Positions 22,708 through 32,227 of a DNA stretch of 36,682 nt are shown here, in pieces (within the stretch, counting starts at the first letter, position 1; each line of letters begins with the position of its first letter). Position numbers and translations under genes: made by a program. The notes under the pieces were generated by a model that was not told the origin of the DNA, did not search any database, and worked only from the letters and a program-made list of their open reading frames with translations. Origin of the DNA: Basidiobolus ranarum (taxonomy: Eukaryota; Basidiobolomycota; Basidiobolomycetes; Basidiobolales); the NCBI GenBank assembly GCA_040143965.1, contig JASJQH010006933.1, positions 1-36,682 of the forward strand. Direction: 5' to 3'.

Positions 22708-23392
22708 TTACTCCTCTTCATTGATCTTGGATGTAATGTATTGCAAATAGCCCATATCTCCAATCTTGTCCTCTACCAACAATGGGACTTCGTTGAACAT
22801 ATCAAGAGTGACGCGCGAGGACTAGTTTTGGTGAACTGAGTAAGATATTTGAGGGCAAAGGTGAGACTGACCGGTTGATTCATTTCAATAGACAATGCTT
22901 CGGTTTCTTCACCAATGGTACTGTTTTGCTTCAAAGTGACGCTACCACATTTCTCCGTTGGCACTAAATTCTACTCCACCCTTGGTAGCCTCGGTGACCA
23001 CAGACTCACCTAGAATACTAATGGGTGGAATTCAGGTGCAAGGAGGGATATGATAGCGACATATATATGGTAACGGGAATATCCAAGTGCTCCGGGTCAA
23101 TATTCATGAGTTTCAATTCATACTCCGATACACGATCATTCGTAGGTGATTCAAGTACAGGACTCAATACATCATTATTGCCTTCACATTTGAGGATTTT
23201 CATCAAGCAATTGAAGTTGACAACCTAGGGGAGATTGCGGTCGCAACGGTAAGCCGTCAAAGAGATGACAACTAGAGCTCCGTTAGAACCATCCTTAGCC
23301 TGTAGAGAGATACCTGCATCATTATAGTGAAAATTAACCACTTGATCAGCCCTTTAATGACTTTAGCATTGAGCCTTGAGTGGTTCTAGCAT
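22708..23392 (-). pseudogene. POL30: Eroded, intronless PCNA copy
   Basis: Segments in the right order cover almost all of proliferating cell nuclear antigen, the sliding clamp of DNA polymerase delta: MLEPLKAQ (start), NDAGISLQAKD, YRCDRN, MKILKCEGNND, SEYELKLMNIDPEHLDIP, GESVVTEATKGGVEFSA, CGSVTLKQ, ALSIEMNQPVSLTFALKYL, and VPLLVEDKIGDMGY near the end. The reading frame changes three times between 23050 and 22790, three in-frame stops lie in the first third, and about eight codons are missing after the start, so it cannot make PCNA. The working gene (about 260 codons) must be elsewhere. No intron remains in 685 bp although most neighbours are spliced; this could mean a retrocopy or an intronless parent gene. 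Low divergence of motifs suggests moderate age. Confidence 0.85.
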
Positions 23393-23988
23393 ATTAATAA
23401 GAGTACAAACATGGATCCACCAAAGTTGTATATCTATTTAAGAGTTATCATTTGTTCTGTTTATAATGATCTGGTTTAGTCTGATGGACTTGATGTAGAA
23501 TCTGCATAATAATGATGCTTCACATTTGCACAGGTCGTTTCGCAGATAAATCTCTAAAATAAACAAACGTAATAGCTTCATTATCGTAGCTTCCCTTCAC
23601 ATCTACTCATATTATACTGAATATATCATGAATTTCAGATATTACTCTCTATTGGTTCAAGTATGGGATAATTGTATTGAGGATTATGTCCATTCGACAC
23701 ACAATATGTTGAGCTTTCTATACTTGGAGCCTGACTAACCTAGGCGGTTTAATGGAGAAAACCAAGATTTAGCTTATTCTCACGAATGAATTTGTTGCTT
23801 CTGAAGAAGCCATAAGAGCAAAAAAACCAAAATAAGAAGTTTTGTTGTCGCTGTTTGACCAGACAACTGTTAGGTTGGCTGATTCTGACATGACATGGTT
23901 TGGATCTGGTTCATCAAATATCTTGTAGGAAATGTGCTCTTAATTATTCAAGGTACTTTACGATACGTCCCTCTCTAAGCCTATATAC
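23393..23988. other. Intergenic, upstream of the PCNA relic
   Basis: About 600 bp of AT-rich sequence. Nothing was recognised. No promoter-like TATA sits at the expected distance from the PCNA-like start. Confidence 0.4.
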
Positions 23989-24273
23989 TCAGAAATTTGA
24001 GAACATATCAAGAATGAGAGTATCTAGGTAGATAAACAAAAATCTCTGAAACCTAATATTTTCAATACCTTCGTATTTAAACATCACCAATATATCGTAG
24101 ATTGTCGCGGGTGTTTTGAAAGTAATGTTAATAAGATATCTTGGCAATACAATAACATCGTTAACACAATCCAGTTTGGACCACTCTAACAATGTTTTGA
24201 TGTTATTGCCTTTGCACTTAATAACATCATTGTACGAGATGATCATCTTCTCTTTCTCGGTATTTACCGACAC
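23989..24273 (-). pseudogene. Possible SKP1-like (BTB/POZ fold) fragment
   Basis: A 94-codon frame whose middle (NIKTLLEWSKL ... NDVIVLPRYL) and end (FLFIYLDTLILDMF) loosely follow the SKP1 pattern of a short helix, an acidic/PLP turn, and the FLxVDxxTLFELI helix. The C-terminal F-box-binding helices are absent. The TTTATAT-rich neighbourhood has no promoter I can name. SKP1 would be the adaptor of SCF ubiquitin ligases; if the assignment is right this is a broken copy. The resemblance is weak. Confidence 0.18.
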
Positions 24274-25069
24274 CGTCTAGTTATAAGAATGAATTATGTG
24301 GATCTATTTCTATTGAATTGTGAAATCTTCTTGGAATCGGATTTAGGAATGGAGATGCTACCCTTCAACTGCTAAAAATTGGCTCCTTCGATGCACTTTT
24401 GGATCTAAGAGAAGTCGTTGTTTTTAATGTCCAGTCCTTTTATTACCTTCCACATAACTAGATAAATTAATTCCTACGCCTTTACTGATAATAGATGACT
24501 TGTGTTTGATCAAGCCAAAGGAGATGTATCAAGATGACTGAGGCTATGCCTACAATTACCTATTTATAAGCATATCTTAGGATATTACTGATCGATTCAC
24601 ATCAGTCAAACATGCATAAGGCACCCAGTTGAGACAGGATTTTCGGTGTAACTCTTCAGTGATCTTCTGTCAAACTACTTTGATTTATGTAGATTTGTAT
24701 AATATCGTTGCCAAACACGTATGAATTGGAAGACGTGGATGTACATTATGAAATGGTCTAGAGCCATACAATTCTCCTGGTGCTTGGACACGTGGTGAGT
24801 GGCTCAGCTGAAATGGATTACTTGAGTTACTTCAGTGAATATCAGTCAATGGACTGCTTATTTGGACCAGCTGCCTAACGGCACGTATGTAAAAAGTATT
24901 CTACTTAACATCGTCGAACCTGAGGAATTCCAGATTACAAATACCCGTTGTGTTTCTTAAAACTAGGCACTAAATAATGAACTTTGTTTTGTTTATTTTG
25001 ATAGACAAGAGTCTAGCTTTTCTCGAATCTACTTGGTCACAAAATGTATATAGTGCTATTTTAATCAAT
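24274..25069. other. Intergenic, no supported gene
   Basis: About 800 bp upstream of the SKP1-like fragment and downstream of the PRXL2 gene. Short open pieces at about 24300-24480 may be more debris. No RNA gene was seen. Confidence 0.4.
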
Positions 25070-25916
25070 CTAGAGTTTAGCATCAGGAATTTCGGTTTCT
25101 GTTGCCACTTGCTCACATATTTTTAGTACCTCTTCCATTGGTGCTATGTCACCCAGATATTTCTCTCTGTATTCGTATATAACTCCTTTATCACCTTTAC
25201 CGAGAATATACAGACCACCGTATATTCTTACATAGCTCGATTAGTTCATGAAAATCGACATTTTACAAATTTATAACTCACCTTCCTTCTCCTTTCAGGT
25301 TGCCGTCAACTCCCTGTAGTTTTCACATGAGTGTTAAACTTAAGATAATAATAGACTTTTTTGTATCACTTACCGACGTGAAATAGCTATATAAGGTGGT
25401 TGGATTCAGTAAACTAGTCCAATTTGCCCAACTGAGCTTACCACCGCTACATATCATTTAGAGTTAGAAAGCAAACAAAGATTTCTTGCAGTTGATACTT
25501 ACCCAAGGGCTTTGTAGAATCCTTTGTTTTCGTCAAAATAGATAGTGCCTTGGAAAAACTCTTTGTTAAATTCCTCTACACCAAGTTCTTCATGAACAAC
25601 AGCGTACATAGGGATCCCCTAAATAGGTGTCGCTTAGCGGATTGTAAACATAAAAATTATAGAACGTTCTTACCCATTTTTCGGTGATTTGAGTTCGATG
25701 CTCAGCCAAATCTTTAGCTTCTCTACGACAAAGCTTACAACCCGGGCGCCGTACCACCATGATAAGAGCAGGAGAATGTTGCCATAGTTGGTGAGCTCGG
25801 ATTTTAGAGCTATCTCTAAAGCTCTTGAGCGCAACTTCACAAATTAGTTTGTAAGTTTGAGAAACACTCATAGGATACTTGCGTAGTAACAGATAGCAGT
25901 GGCAGATAGCTTGCAT
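25070..25916 (-). CDS. PRXL2/FAM213-type thioredoxin-fold protein
   Basis: Five exons (25916-25674, 25618-25503, 25446-25374, 25313-25282, 25226-25070) with introns of 55-60 bp give 206 aa, or 191 aa if the second ATG (25871) is used. The peroxiredoxin-like 2 family mark is clear: RRPGCKLCRREA with a CxxC pair (Cys60/Cys63 in the long form), followed by IPMYAVVHEE, the GTIYFDENKGFYKALG strand-helix, GNLKGEGR across the tiny 32-bp exon 4, and GGLYILGKGDKGVIYEYRE. Members (AhpC/TSA-like, PF13911) are thioredoxin-fold redox proteins; some reduce prostaglandin H2 in animals, but the substrate in fungi is unknown. It is divergent from the rhomboid gene with a shared 310-bp upstream region. Confidence 0.9.
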
Positions 25917-26226
25917 TTATCATCGAGACTTGCATGAAAGGAATTGATCTACGCCTTCTGGTTGGTTAGAGCCTTATCATCCACTGCTTAGTCAACTAAA
26001 ATCTGGAGTATACGATGAACGAAGCTGAGCTGTCTAAAAATTCAAGTCAGCTCAGATCTGCTCGAAGAATTTTTGCGTGATGAAATTGTACTACTAAAAC
26101 TGAGTAGAATATTGACGTAGGCCAATTTGCTCTATATAGAGTACGAAAAACTGTAGTGTTTGAACTTTTACTACACTACCTTAGCCTTTTACCTTAAATC
26201 TGTTTTTGTTAACTAAGAAGAGAGCA
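25917..26226. promoter_or_regulatory. Shared divergent promoter region, PRXL2 and rhomboid genes
   Basis: A 310-bp AT-rich gap between two divergently read genes, both related to organelle or redox upkeep. TATA-like strings are present (for example CTATATAGAG near 26132), but I cannot assign them to either gene. Confidence 0.35.
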
Positions 26227-27318
26227 ATGTTTGCTACAGCTATAAGATCAGCTCTCAAAAACAGCACTCGGCAGATATCTGCTCCTGTCAAATTGAAAGC
26301 ACAAACCTGTTTACAACTTAGCCCTTTAGCTACTACACGCTCTAGTGTCTTCTCAAGTCTTAGACAACTGAGTACAAAGATATCCCCAATTAAATATCCT
26401 ACTAGACCAATGTCTATTCCAGGTCCCAACTTTTTCTCTTCCAAAGTTTTCTCCTCTGGACAGAGTATACGCGGCTACCATGTTTACAATCCTCGCAGAG
26501 GCTTTCATATGAGCGATACTGGATTGCTTTACACTCTCATTGGTGCTAATGTTGTTGTTTATGGATTATGGCAATACGGCATTGGGAGTTATCAACGCTT
26601 TAGAGATGGCTCAGTTTTTTACTTTCTTCAAAAAAACTTTCTCTTTACTCTTAACAATATCAAAGAAGGCAGACTGTGGACAGTATTGACTTATGCCTTT
26701 AGTCATATGGACTTTACTCATATTGGATTTAATATGTTTGCTTTGTGGACTTTTGGGCCCCCAGTAATATCTTGCTGAGCTTACTTTTACAGGCACAAGA
26801 TTAACTTTTATTTCATACGTAGGTTATGGCAGTTTTGGGACAAAAGAAGTTTCTGGCACTATATCTTGGATCAGCTGTTGCAGGGGCTTTGGGCTTCTTA
26901 TGCCATTTTAAATACTTTGAAACCAAAAGAAGCAATGTTTCAGGCCTTGGAGCTTCAGGTTAACCAAGAATCACGCGTGCATTCTATGTAGTTATTGCTG
27001 ACAATGTTCATGGGTTATAGGGAGCATAATGGGAGTGATGTCAATGTTCGCTTTACTCTATCCTACCAGCACTGTATTGATATTCTTCATAATCCCTGCA
27101 CCAGCTATTCTAGCAGTAGGGGCTTTTGCGGCGTATGATATGCTACAAAGCTATAAGTCACCTGTAAGTGATTTCCACAAGGATACTCGTATGCACTCAT
27201 GTATTCATTTATTCTTTATTAGTTAGGTAAAATTGGGCATGCTGCGCATGTAGGTGGTACATTATTCGGCATTGGTTACTATCTCACTCGCATACGTCCA
27301 TTCCTTCGAATTCGCTGA
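26227..27318 (+). CDS. PCP1: Mitochondrial rhomboid protease (PARL/Pcp1 type)
   Basis: Four exons (26227-26763, 26823-26958, 27021-27163, 27223-27318), introns of 59, 62 and 59 bp, 303 aa. The first 100 residues are Ser/Thr/Arg/Lys-rich with few acids, like a mitochondrial presequence. An extra membrane helix (about 110-124) precedes the rhomboid core, as in PARL/Pcp1. Core motifs: HMDFTHIGFNM (helix 2), the nucleophile Ser224 in GLGASG split by intron 2, and His281 in GHAAHVGG (helix 6), which complete the Ser-His dyad. In yeast Pcp1 processes Mgm1 and Ccp1 in the inner membrane; the same kind of role is inferred. The ATG at 26227 is the first true ATG in frame. Confidence 0.93.
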
Positions 27319-27648
27319 TATTCCCAAATAAAACGGGTACGAACCTCTAGGATTACTTAACCGTGTTGAAGGTTGAACTTTAATATTTGGTTACCTACTT
27401 CGTACCCGTCTTCAGAGCAGCTCATATATGCGTCAAGCTTATTTGTAAACGCAACAATAAACATTGATGTTTAGTGTATTCAACTTAGGCATTGATCTAA
27501 AATACAATACAAAATGGCATTATCAACCTTTACTGTATTTACAAACATGTAGTATGATTTGGATATTGGTAATTCATTGTAGTCTTCAGAGAACAAGGAT
27601 ATATTGGTATTGAATCAAAGGAAGGTAACCAATGTTTCAGGAAGAAAG
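27319..27648. other. Intergenic, downstream of the rhomboid gene
   Basis: 330 bp of AT-rich sequence, no gene seen. Confidence 0.5.
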
Positions 27649-27821
27649 CTAAGCCAAGAGACACATCCCCAAATTGGCAAATCCTAACCTCGAACACTTC
27701 ATGATTGGACAACGATTGTGGATATCCCTAAAATAGGGATAGTCGAATACGGCTTAGTAATGACCTCCACATCGCTAAGCCGCCTTGATTATGGCAAAAA
27801 TTTAGCAAGGCATAAGCCAAG
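27649..27821. promoter_or_regulatory. Cluster of four TAAGCC motifs and two hairpins
   Basis: CTAAGCCAAG (27649-27658), CGGCTTAG (27750-27757, inverted), CTAAGCCGCC (27775-27784) and ATAAGCCAAG (27812-27821) share the core TAAGCC. The second and third form a perfect 8-bp inverted repeat with a 17-nt spacer. A second perfect inverted repeat, TATCCCTA-aaa-TAGGGATA, lies at 27723-27741. The cluster lies about 190-360 bp before the zinc-finger gene. Read inversely the core is GGCTTA, one base from GGCTCA forms of the yeast Crz1 site, so auto-regulation is conceivable. Confidence 0.4.
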
Positions 27822-27954
27822 TTTACCTGAATCCTCGAACATCCTCGGTTTGAGTTCCACGAATTACTTATTTTGGTAGGGCTTTAGTGTCTATCTGAAG
27901 TTGAATTCCTGATTAAAATAACAGTATCCTGTCCATATTTCTAATCCCCTGATC

Positions 27955-27960
27955 TATATA
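27955..27960 (+). promoter_or_regulatory. TATA box of the zinc-finger gene
   Basis: TATATA in a CTATATATCC context, about 51 bp upstream of the ATG at 28011. Confidence 0.45.
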
Positions 27961-28010
27961 TCCATTAAAACAAGCCCTCCACAAGCCTTGTAACCTACTA
28001 AGTTTGAATT

Positions 28011-29639
28011 ATGGAACTTGTTGTGAATACTAAACACGGACATGAGATCGTATCTCATAAAAAGTCTTCCTCATTTACGATTGGAAACTCTTGCATTCTT
28101 TACTCTACTCCGTCCAATTCTCGCGAGTCAACCACTCCAGAGTACTGTTTGGGTAACTCGCTCACCATGTCATCGATTCATTCCCCACAATCACCCAACC
28201 CTGCCTCAGAGTCTTCTAATTCTCAGTCCTTAAAGCCCAGCATCTCAAAATCTACCTCTATATCGAAGAAAATCAACAAAACCCTATCTGGAGCTCCCTT
28301 TACGTCCAAGTTTTCTATACACGAACCTCCTGGGATCCCAAACTCTTATCCAAGTGCGTTCGGAGCCTTTTCTTTGAACTTACCAAAACCAAATCAGGAT
28401 GGGAATTCTACTCCAGAGAAACCATATGCCTGCAATCAATGTGACCAGTCCTTCAGTCGGCATCATAACTTGAAATCGCATTACCTGACTCATACGCAAG
28501 AGCGCCAATATCAGTGTACAATATGCCATCACTACTTTAGACGACAGCATGATCTGAGAAGGCATATTAAGCTTCATACTGGCGAACGCCCTCATGAATG
28601 TGAGTTCTGTGGAAGATCGTTCGCTAGATTAGACGCATTAAACAGGCATAGAAAAGCTGAAAATGGTAATAGTTGCAGTAATGCTCTAAAGAATCGAGGG
28701 AAAGCTCCTGTCACTTCTCAAGAGTCAGAGCAGTCAAATCAAGTTGTTGGTGATTTACATCACCAAGATCAGAGACCCATATTTGACCATGTCTATCCTT
28801 CTATCTCGGCTCCAGCACCTCCAATTTCAACTCCCACAGAATATATTTTTTATCATCATTCTCCTACAGAGTGTGATTCATCTACAGAATTTAGTACCCA
28901 CACTTCATCCTCCAAGCCCTATCCTAAGTATTCGACAAGCCAAGGCATAAGCTCAACATCAAGAATTTCAGACTCTCCTCCATCTATATATACGTGGCCA
29001 GTAAGTGATGATAGCTTTTCGGATTTCAGGACATGAGAGCACATATTAACCATCTTCTTGGCTTATAGATATCTTCCATGAAAAGCCAACTTCAAAATGA
29101 ACACTTGTCTGATTCAATGTCCCACCTAATCAATCCCACTCGAGGTGTAATGGAGGAGAGATTTAGGTTCCACAGAGAATTATCTCTTGATTCACGGCGA
29201 GATTCTTCCGTTTCATCTCGCTCGGAGGAAGGGGCTAGATCTTGCAGTGATACAAGCTACCTACATTCAGAAGAGTATCTTATAGAGAGGAATGAGTTCT
29301 TGGAACGAAGAACGAAGGAATTGGAACAGGAAGTGATATCTGAACGGAAATTAAAAAAACATAGAGAGTTTCTTGAGGATCGAGTTAGGGAATTGGAAAT
29401 TGAGGTAAGGATCTCCACATAAACCAATGCATCAGATTTGTACTTCTCTTGCCAGATACATATACCTTCATTGTTAACTGAAAACACTTGATACAGGCTA
29501 ACACCATGTTTCTATTTATGCTTCACTTCATTGAAACTCTCAATAGAAATCCCTGCTTAAGAGTCTACTGATTGAGAGAAGAGATGAACAAAATCCACAG
29601 CCAAAGCTATCTTCTGATAAGAAACGAAAGTCTACTTGA
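28011..29639 (+). CDS. C2H2 transcription factor, Crz1-like fingers plus C-terminal coiled coil
   Basis: Three exons (28011-29000, 29069-29404, 29547-29639) give 472 aa. Three adjacent zinc fingers occupy about 139-222: C141/C144/H157/H161, C169/C172/H185/H189, and a third (C197/C200/H213) whose last ligand is probably Cys222 after ALNRHRKAENG. NLKSH, RRQHDLRRH and FARLDAL...H follow Crz1/Prz1, the calcineurin-controlled factors. The N-terminus (1-138) and the stretch 223-330 are Ser/Pro/Thr-rich. No clear PxIxIT calcineurin dock was seen. Exons 2-3 add a basic/Ser region and a strongly helical, leucine-heptad segment (about 398-455; ERNEFLERRTKELEQEV, then RVRELEIE|KSLLKSLL across intron 2) like a bZIP zipper. 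The exon 1 donor GTAAGT lies before a stop at 29034, so a read-through transcript would give a 341-aa form without the coil. Intron 2 is unusually long (142 bp). Confidence 0.82.
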
Positions 29640-30060
29640 AACTAGATCTGGCGTCGATCTGATGATACATGCTTTGTTGTAAGATGATAGATTTCAACGA
29701 ATAAGACACCTTGACCAGCTCAGGTGTGCTAATCTTCTATGTAATATAGCCCGCTTTCTCGCATTTGAGTCCATTTTTCACAACTTTCCAGTGTAAATGT
29801 AGCTAAATTCCATTCTGTTCTGCCATAACTTCCCAATTAATGTGTAAAATTTTGCGAAAGATTCTCTAATATATAAATCGCTTTGATCAACCGCTCGAGA
29901 TATTTGATTGAAAGTATATATAGTTCTCGGCAACACGAATTTGTGAAAACTTTAAAACTTATCGTTTATTACTTTGTCTGTGGTAAGAACACATATGCCG
30001 ATCTTGCACTATTATGACACAATAGATTGATTAAAATACAAATGAGAGGACAGTGATGAG
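29640..30060. other. Intergenic between convergent genes
   Basis: 420 bp of AT-rich sequence with the two 3' ends. No feature was supported. Confidence 0.5.
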
Positions 30061-31209
30061 TTAAAAGACAACTCTCCATCTATCATTTTCATCCACACCA
30101 TTCCCACCACAATTAACTTCTTGGTGCTCAGCATCAATCATTGAGGAACCACTGCGAAGGAAACGATTGGTGTGAACGTGGCGAAGACAGAAAGAGTCAC
30201 CGGTCATCCAAGGACCACAACCACCTTCCCATTTCTCTACCTTCCAATGGTCATTGTTATCGGAGTTCATTTCATCACCAAAGCAGGTTACTTCTTGCAA
30301 GCCACTGGCAGGGGCGCAAGAATCGAAATGACTGTGAAGATGGTGCTTAGTTTGAATATGACGCAAGCGTACGTAACAGCCATAGTCCAAAGGTTGACCT
30401 GGAACGAGCACATCACCATTAGCAGGAATCACTTGCCAGAATTCATCTTGACCAGCATTCCAACCACCGCAGGATGGTAAAGGCTGTCCAGAACCACCAT
30501 TGTTAGGGCTTGACCAACTGTGGGTGAGGAAACGACCAGAATTGTTATGCTTCAGAGTGATCTTAGAACCGATTTTGATTTGACTATTACCATATTGATC
30601 TAAAACTGGGTAAGCATGAGGTGTAATTCCTGTTTGACCAGATGGGGCAGAGTAGTTATGATAATTATCGCTTCTGACGTCGCAACCAGCTGAAGGATTA
30701 CAGTTTGGTGATACAGGTTGAGGAGGAGGAACATAACAACCACCATTGTTGTTGTTGTTGTTTTGATAGTTATTGTTATTATTGTGTTCGTAATTGTTAT
30801 TGTTATTCTGGTAGTTGTTGTTGTTCACTGGCTTCTTTTCTTCATCAGAGTCACTACCATGATGATCAGCGAGATATTTGGCTCCCAAAGTAGCAGCACC
30901 TACAGCCAAAGCACCGGCAGCGATTCCGCCAGCAATCTATTGAAACTTTAGCACTTGTGTAAAAAGTGATATAATTAAAACCGTTTTTACCTGCCATTTC
31001 TTCTTCTTTTCTTGCTGATGCTGGTATTGCTGTTGGTATTCTTGGAGAGGCTGCTCATAACCACCTGAAGGTCCATTTTGAGGGATGTTTGGTCGACCAT
31101 TGTATCCTTGTTGACCGCTATGAGGTTGTGAGCTGTAGCCTGGTTGATTTCCATAGCCCGGTTGGTTCTGGTAGTTGGATTGATTGTTGTTGTTGTTGTA
31201 TCCGTTCAT
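30061..31209 (-). CDS. MIR-domain protein with Gln/Gly/Tyr-rich head and glycine zipper
   Basis: Two exons (31209-30991 and 30936-30061) around a 54-bp intron give 364 aa. Residues 1-60 are Asn/Gln/Gly/Tyr/Pro-rich with imperfect YxNQPGYGNQPGYSSQP repeats. KKKKWQ (68-73) leads into a glycine-zipper hydrophobic stretch (IAGGIAAGALAVGAATLGA, 74-92) and an acidic DHHGSDSDEE. An Asn-rich tract (about 105-130) follows, and then a beta-trefoil MIR domain (about 185-364) with repeated GSKITLKHNNSGRFLTH, YVRLRHIQTKHHLHSH and FCLRHVHTNRFLRSG units. MIR domains occur in protein O-mannosyltransferases and ER proteins, but no signal peptide is present here, so the protein is probably cytosolic or membrane-attached from the cytosolic side. 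The head resembles fungal and plant 'glycine-rich A3' type proteins. No function is known to me. Confidence 0.85.
30745..30832. repeat. AAC/GTT triplet tract coding poly-Asn
   Basis: Runs of GTT/ATT triplets on the plus strand encode Asn repeats of the MIR-domain gene. Replication slippage would make the length variable between strains. Confidence 0.8.
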
Positions 31210-31250
31210 GATGCAAAAGAATGAGTGATTACAGCATACTGTGGCATCGC

Positions 31251-31260
31251 ACTTATATAT
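31251..31260 (-). promoter_or_regulatory. TATA box of the MIR-domain gene
   Basis: Minus strand GATATATAAG, about 42-51 bp upstream of the ATG at 31209. It supports this ATG as the first translated codon. Confidence 0.5.
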
Positions 31261-31559
31261 CCTTTGGAGTGCAGAGGCCACAGAACCATTAGAGAAGTAT
31301 AGAACAGATTCGAAATTTCTCAGAAATAATTATGGAAACAGCAATATCTCTAAAAGTAAAATACTACCTATTTCGGTTACACTAATAATATTCAAATATA
31401 GACTTTCAATGGCAGTACAGCCAAGTAATGAATTTGGTGATTAAGTATAGTCTAACAAACAACGAAATTCAACTTTGATTTGCTAGAACATTATTCCAGC
31501 CGTTGCACAGGTAGCCTGAGAGTCTGTTTAAGATAATAGAGTACTTTGGTACAATCTTT

Positions 31560-31946
31560 TAGGATTCATCAGATTATAAATTGGCGTAGTAAATATAAGC
31601 TATTACAGGATATAGAAGATGCTACTCTCATTCCAAGGGTCCAAACGTCAACTTCAAGACTGATCTCCAGGGAACATGCATCTCCGACCAAATCTGTAGT
31701 CTATCCGAAGTTTCTATATACAAGACACTATAGATAGGTATATGCGATTATTGAATCTCTTGACCATTTGTAGCGGTTTGAGGATCCTGCTCAAAACCAT
31801 TATCCAAGTCTTTGATGAGTAATCTCCGAAGGAATCTGAGCTTACATGCCTTTCTTGGTAAATACACTCGCTATTGTAATGCAGAATCTGGGCCCTCTGC
31901 CATTCAACTGTTGAGTATCGTTCATATAATACAGAGCATATGCCAT
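31560..31946 (-). pseudogene. STE20/PAK-like protein kinase fragment
   Basis: Reading the minus strand downward, short pieces follow the kinase C-lobe in order: an ATG piece with ITIASVF, then LKPLQMV..FNNRIY where PAK kinases have the helix-E segment before the catalytic loop, IVSCIY at the catalytic-loop place, NFG where DFG is expected, and SLEVDVWTLGM followed by NSLYLL, like the VDIWSLGI...PPYL of PAK kinases. The pieces lie in more than one frame, the catalytic HRD is not conserved and no N-lobe was found, so this is a broken copy. A TATAAATAG box precedes the ATG at 31946. The calls rest on remembered family patterns. Confidence 0.35.
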
Positions 31947-32227
31947 GATCTACATAGGAGCTGGAAATAGAACGCCTGAATCGAAGTATTACCGTGCATG
32001 TGGTCTATTTATAAATGTACCAATCATTAACGGCCGACGCATTATTACAGGGATTGATTCTATTTTAGATTGCTTTTTGTTTCTCCTATAATGAATTGCA
32101 CAATGTCATGTTTCCAAATTGACTCAACCATATTAGGACATTATTTATGCAATTCAACTAATAAGGGGGTATTAAATATAATCTTAATATGACTTGGTTT
32201 CTTTCATTTTTTACTCTCTCTATCTAA
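31947..32227. other. Intergenic, upstream of the PL14-like gene
   Basis: This 280-bp stretch separates the kinase relic from the lyase-like gene. An ATTAAATATA string at 32171-32180 lies 48 bp before the lyase ATG and could be its TATA element. Confidence 0.4.

Noticed and set aside
29001-29029. A 29-bp GTAAGT...TTTCAG 'intron' in the zinc-finger gene
   Set aside because: Too short for a spliceosomal intron in this gene set; the acceptor at 29068 gives a normal 68-bp intron and an in-phase continuation.
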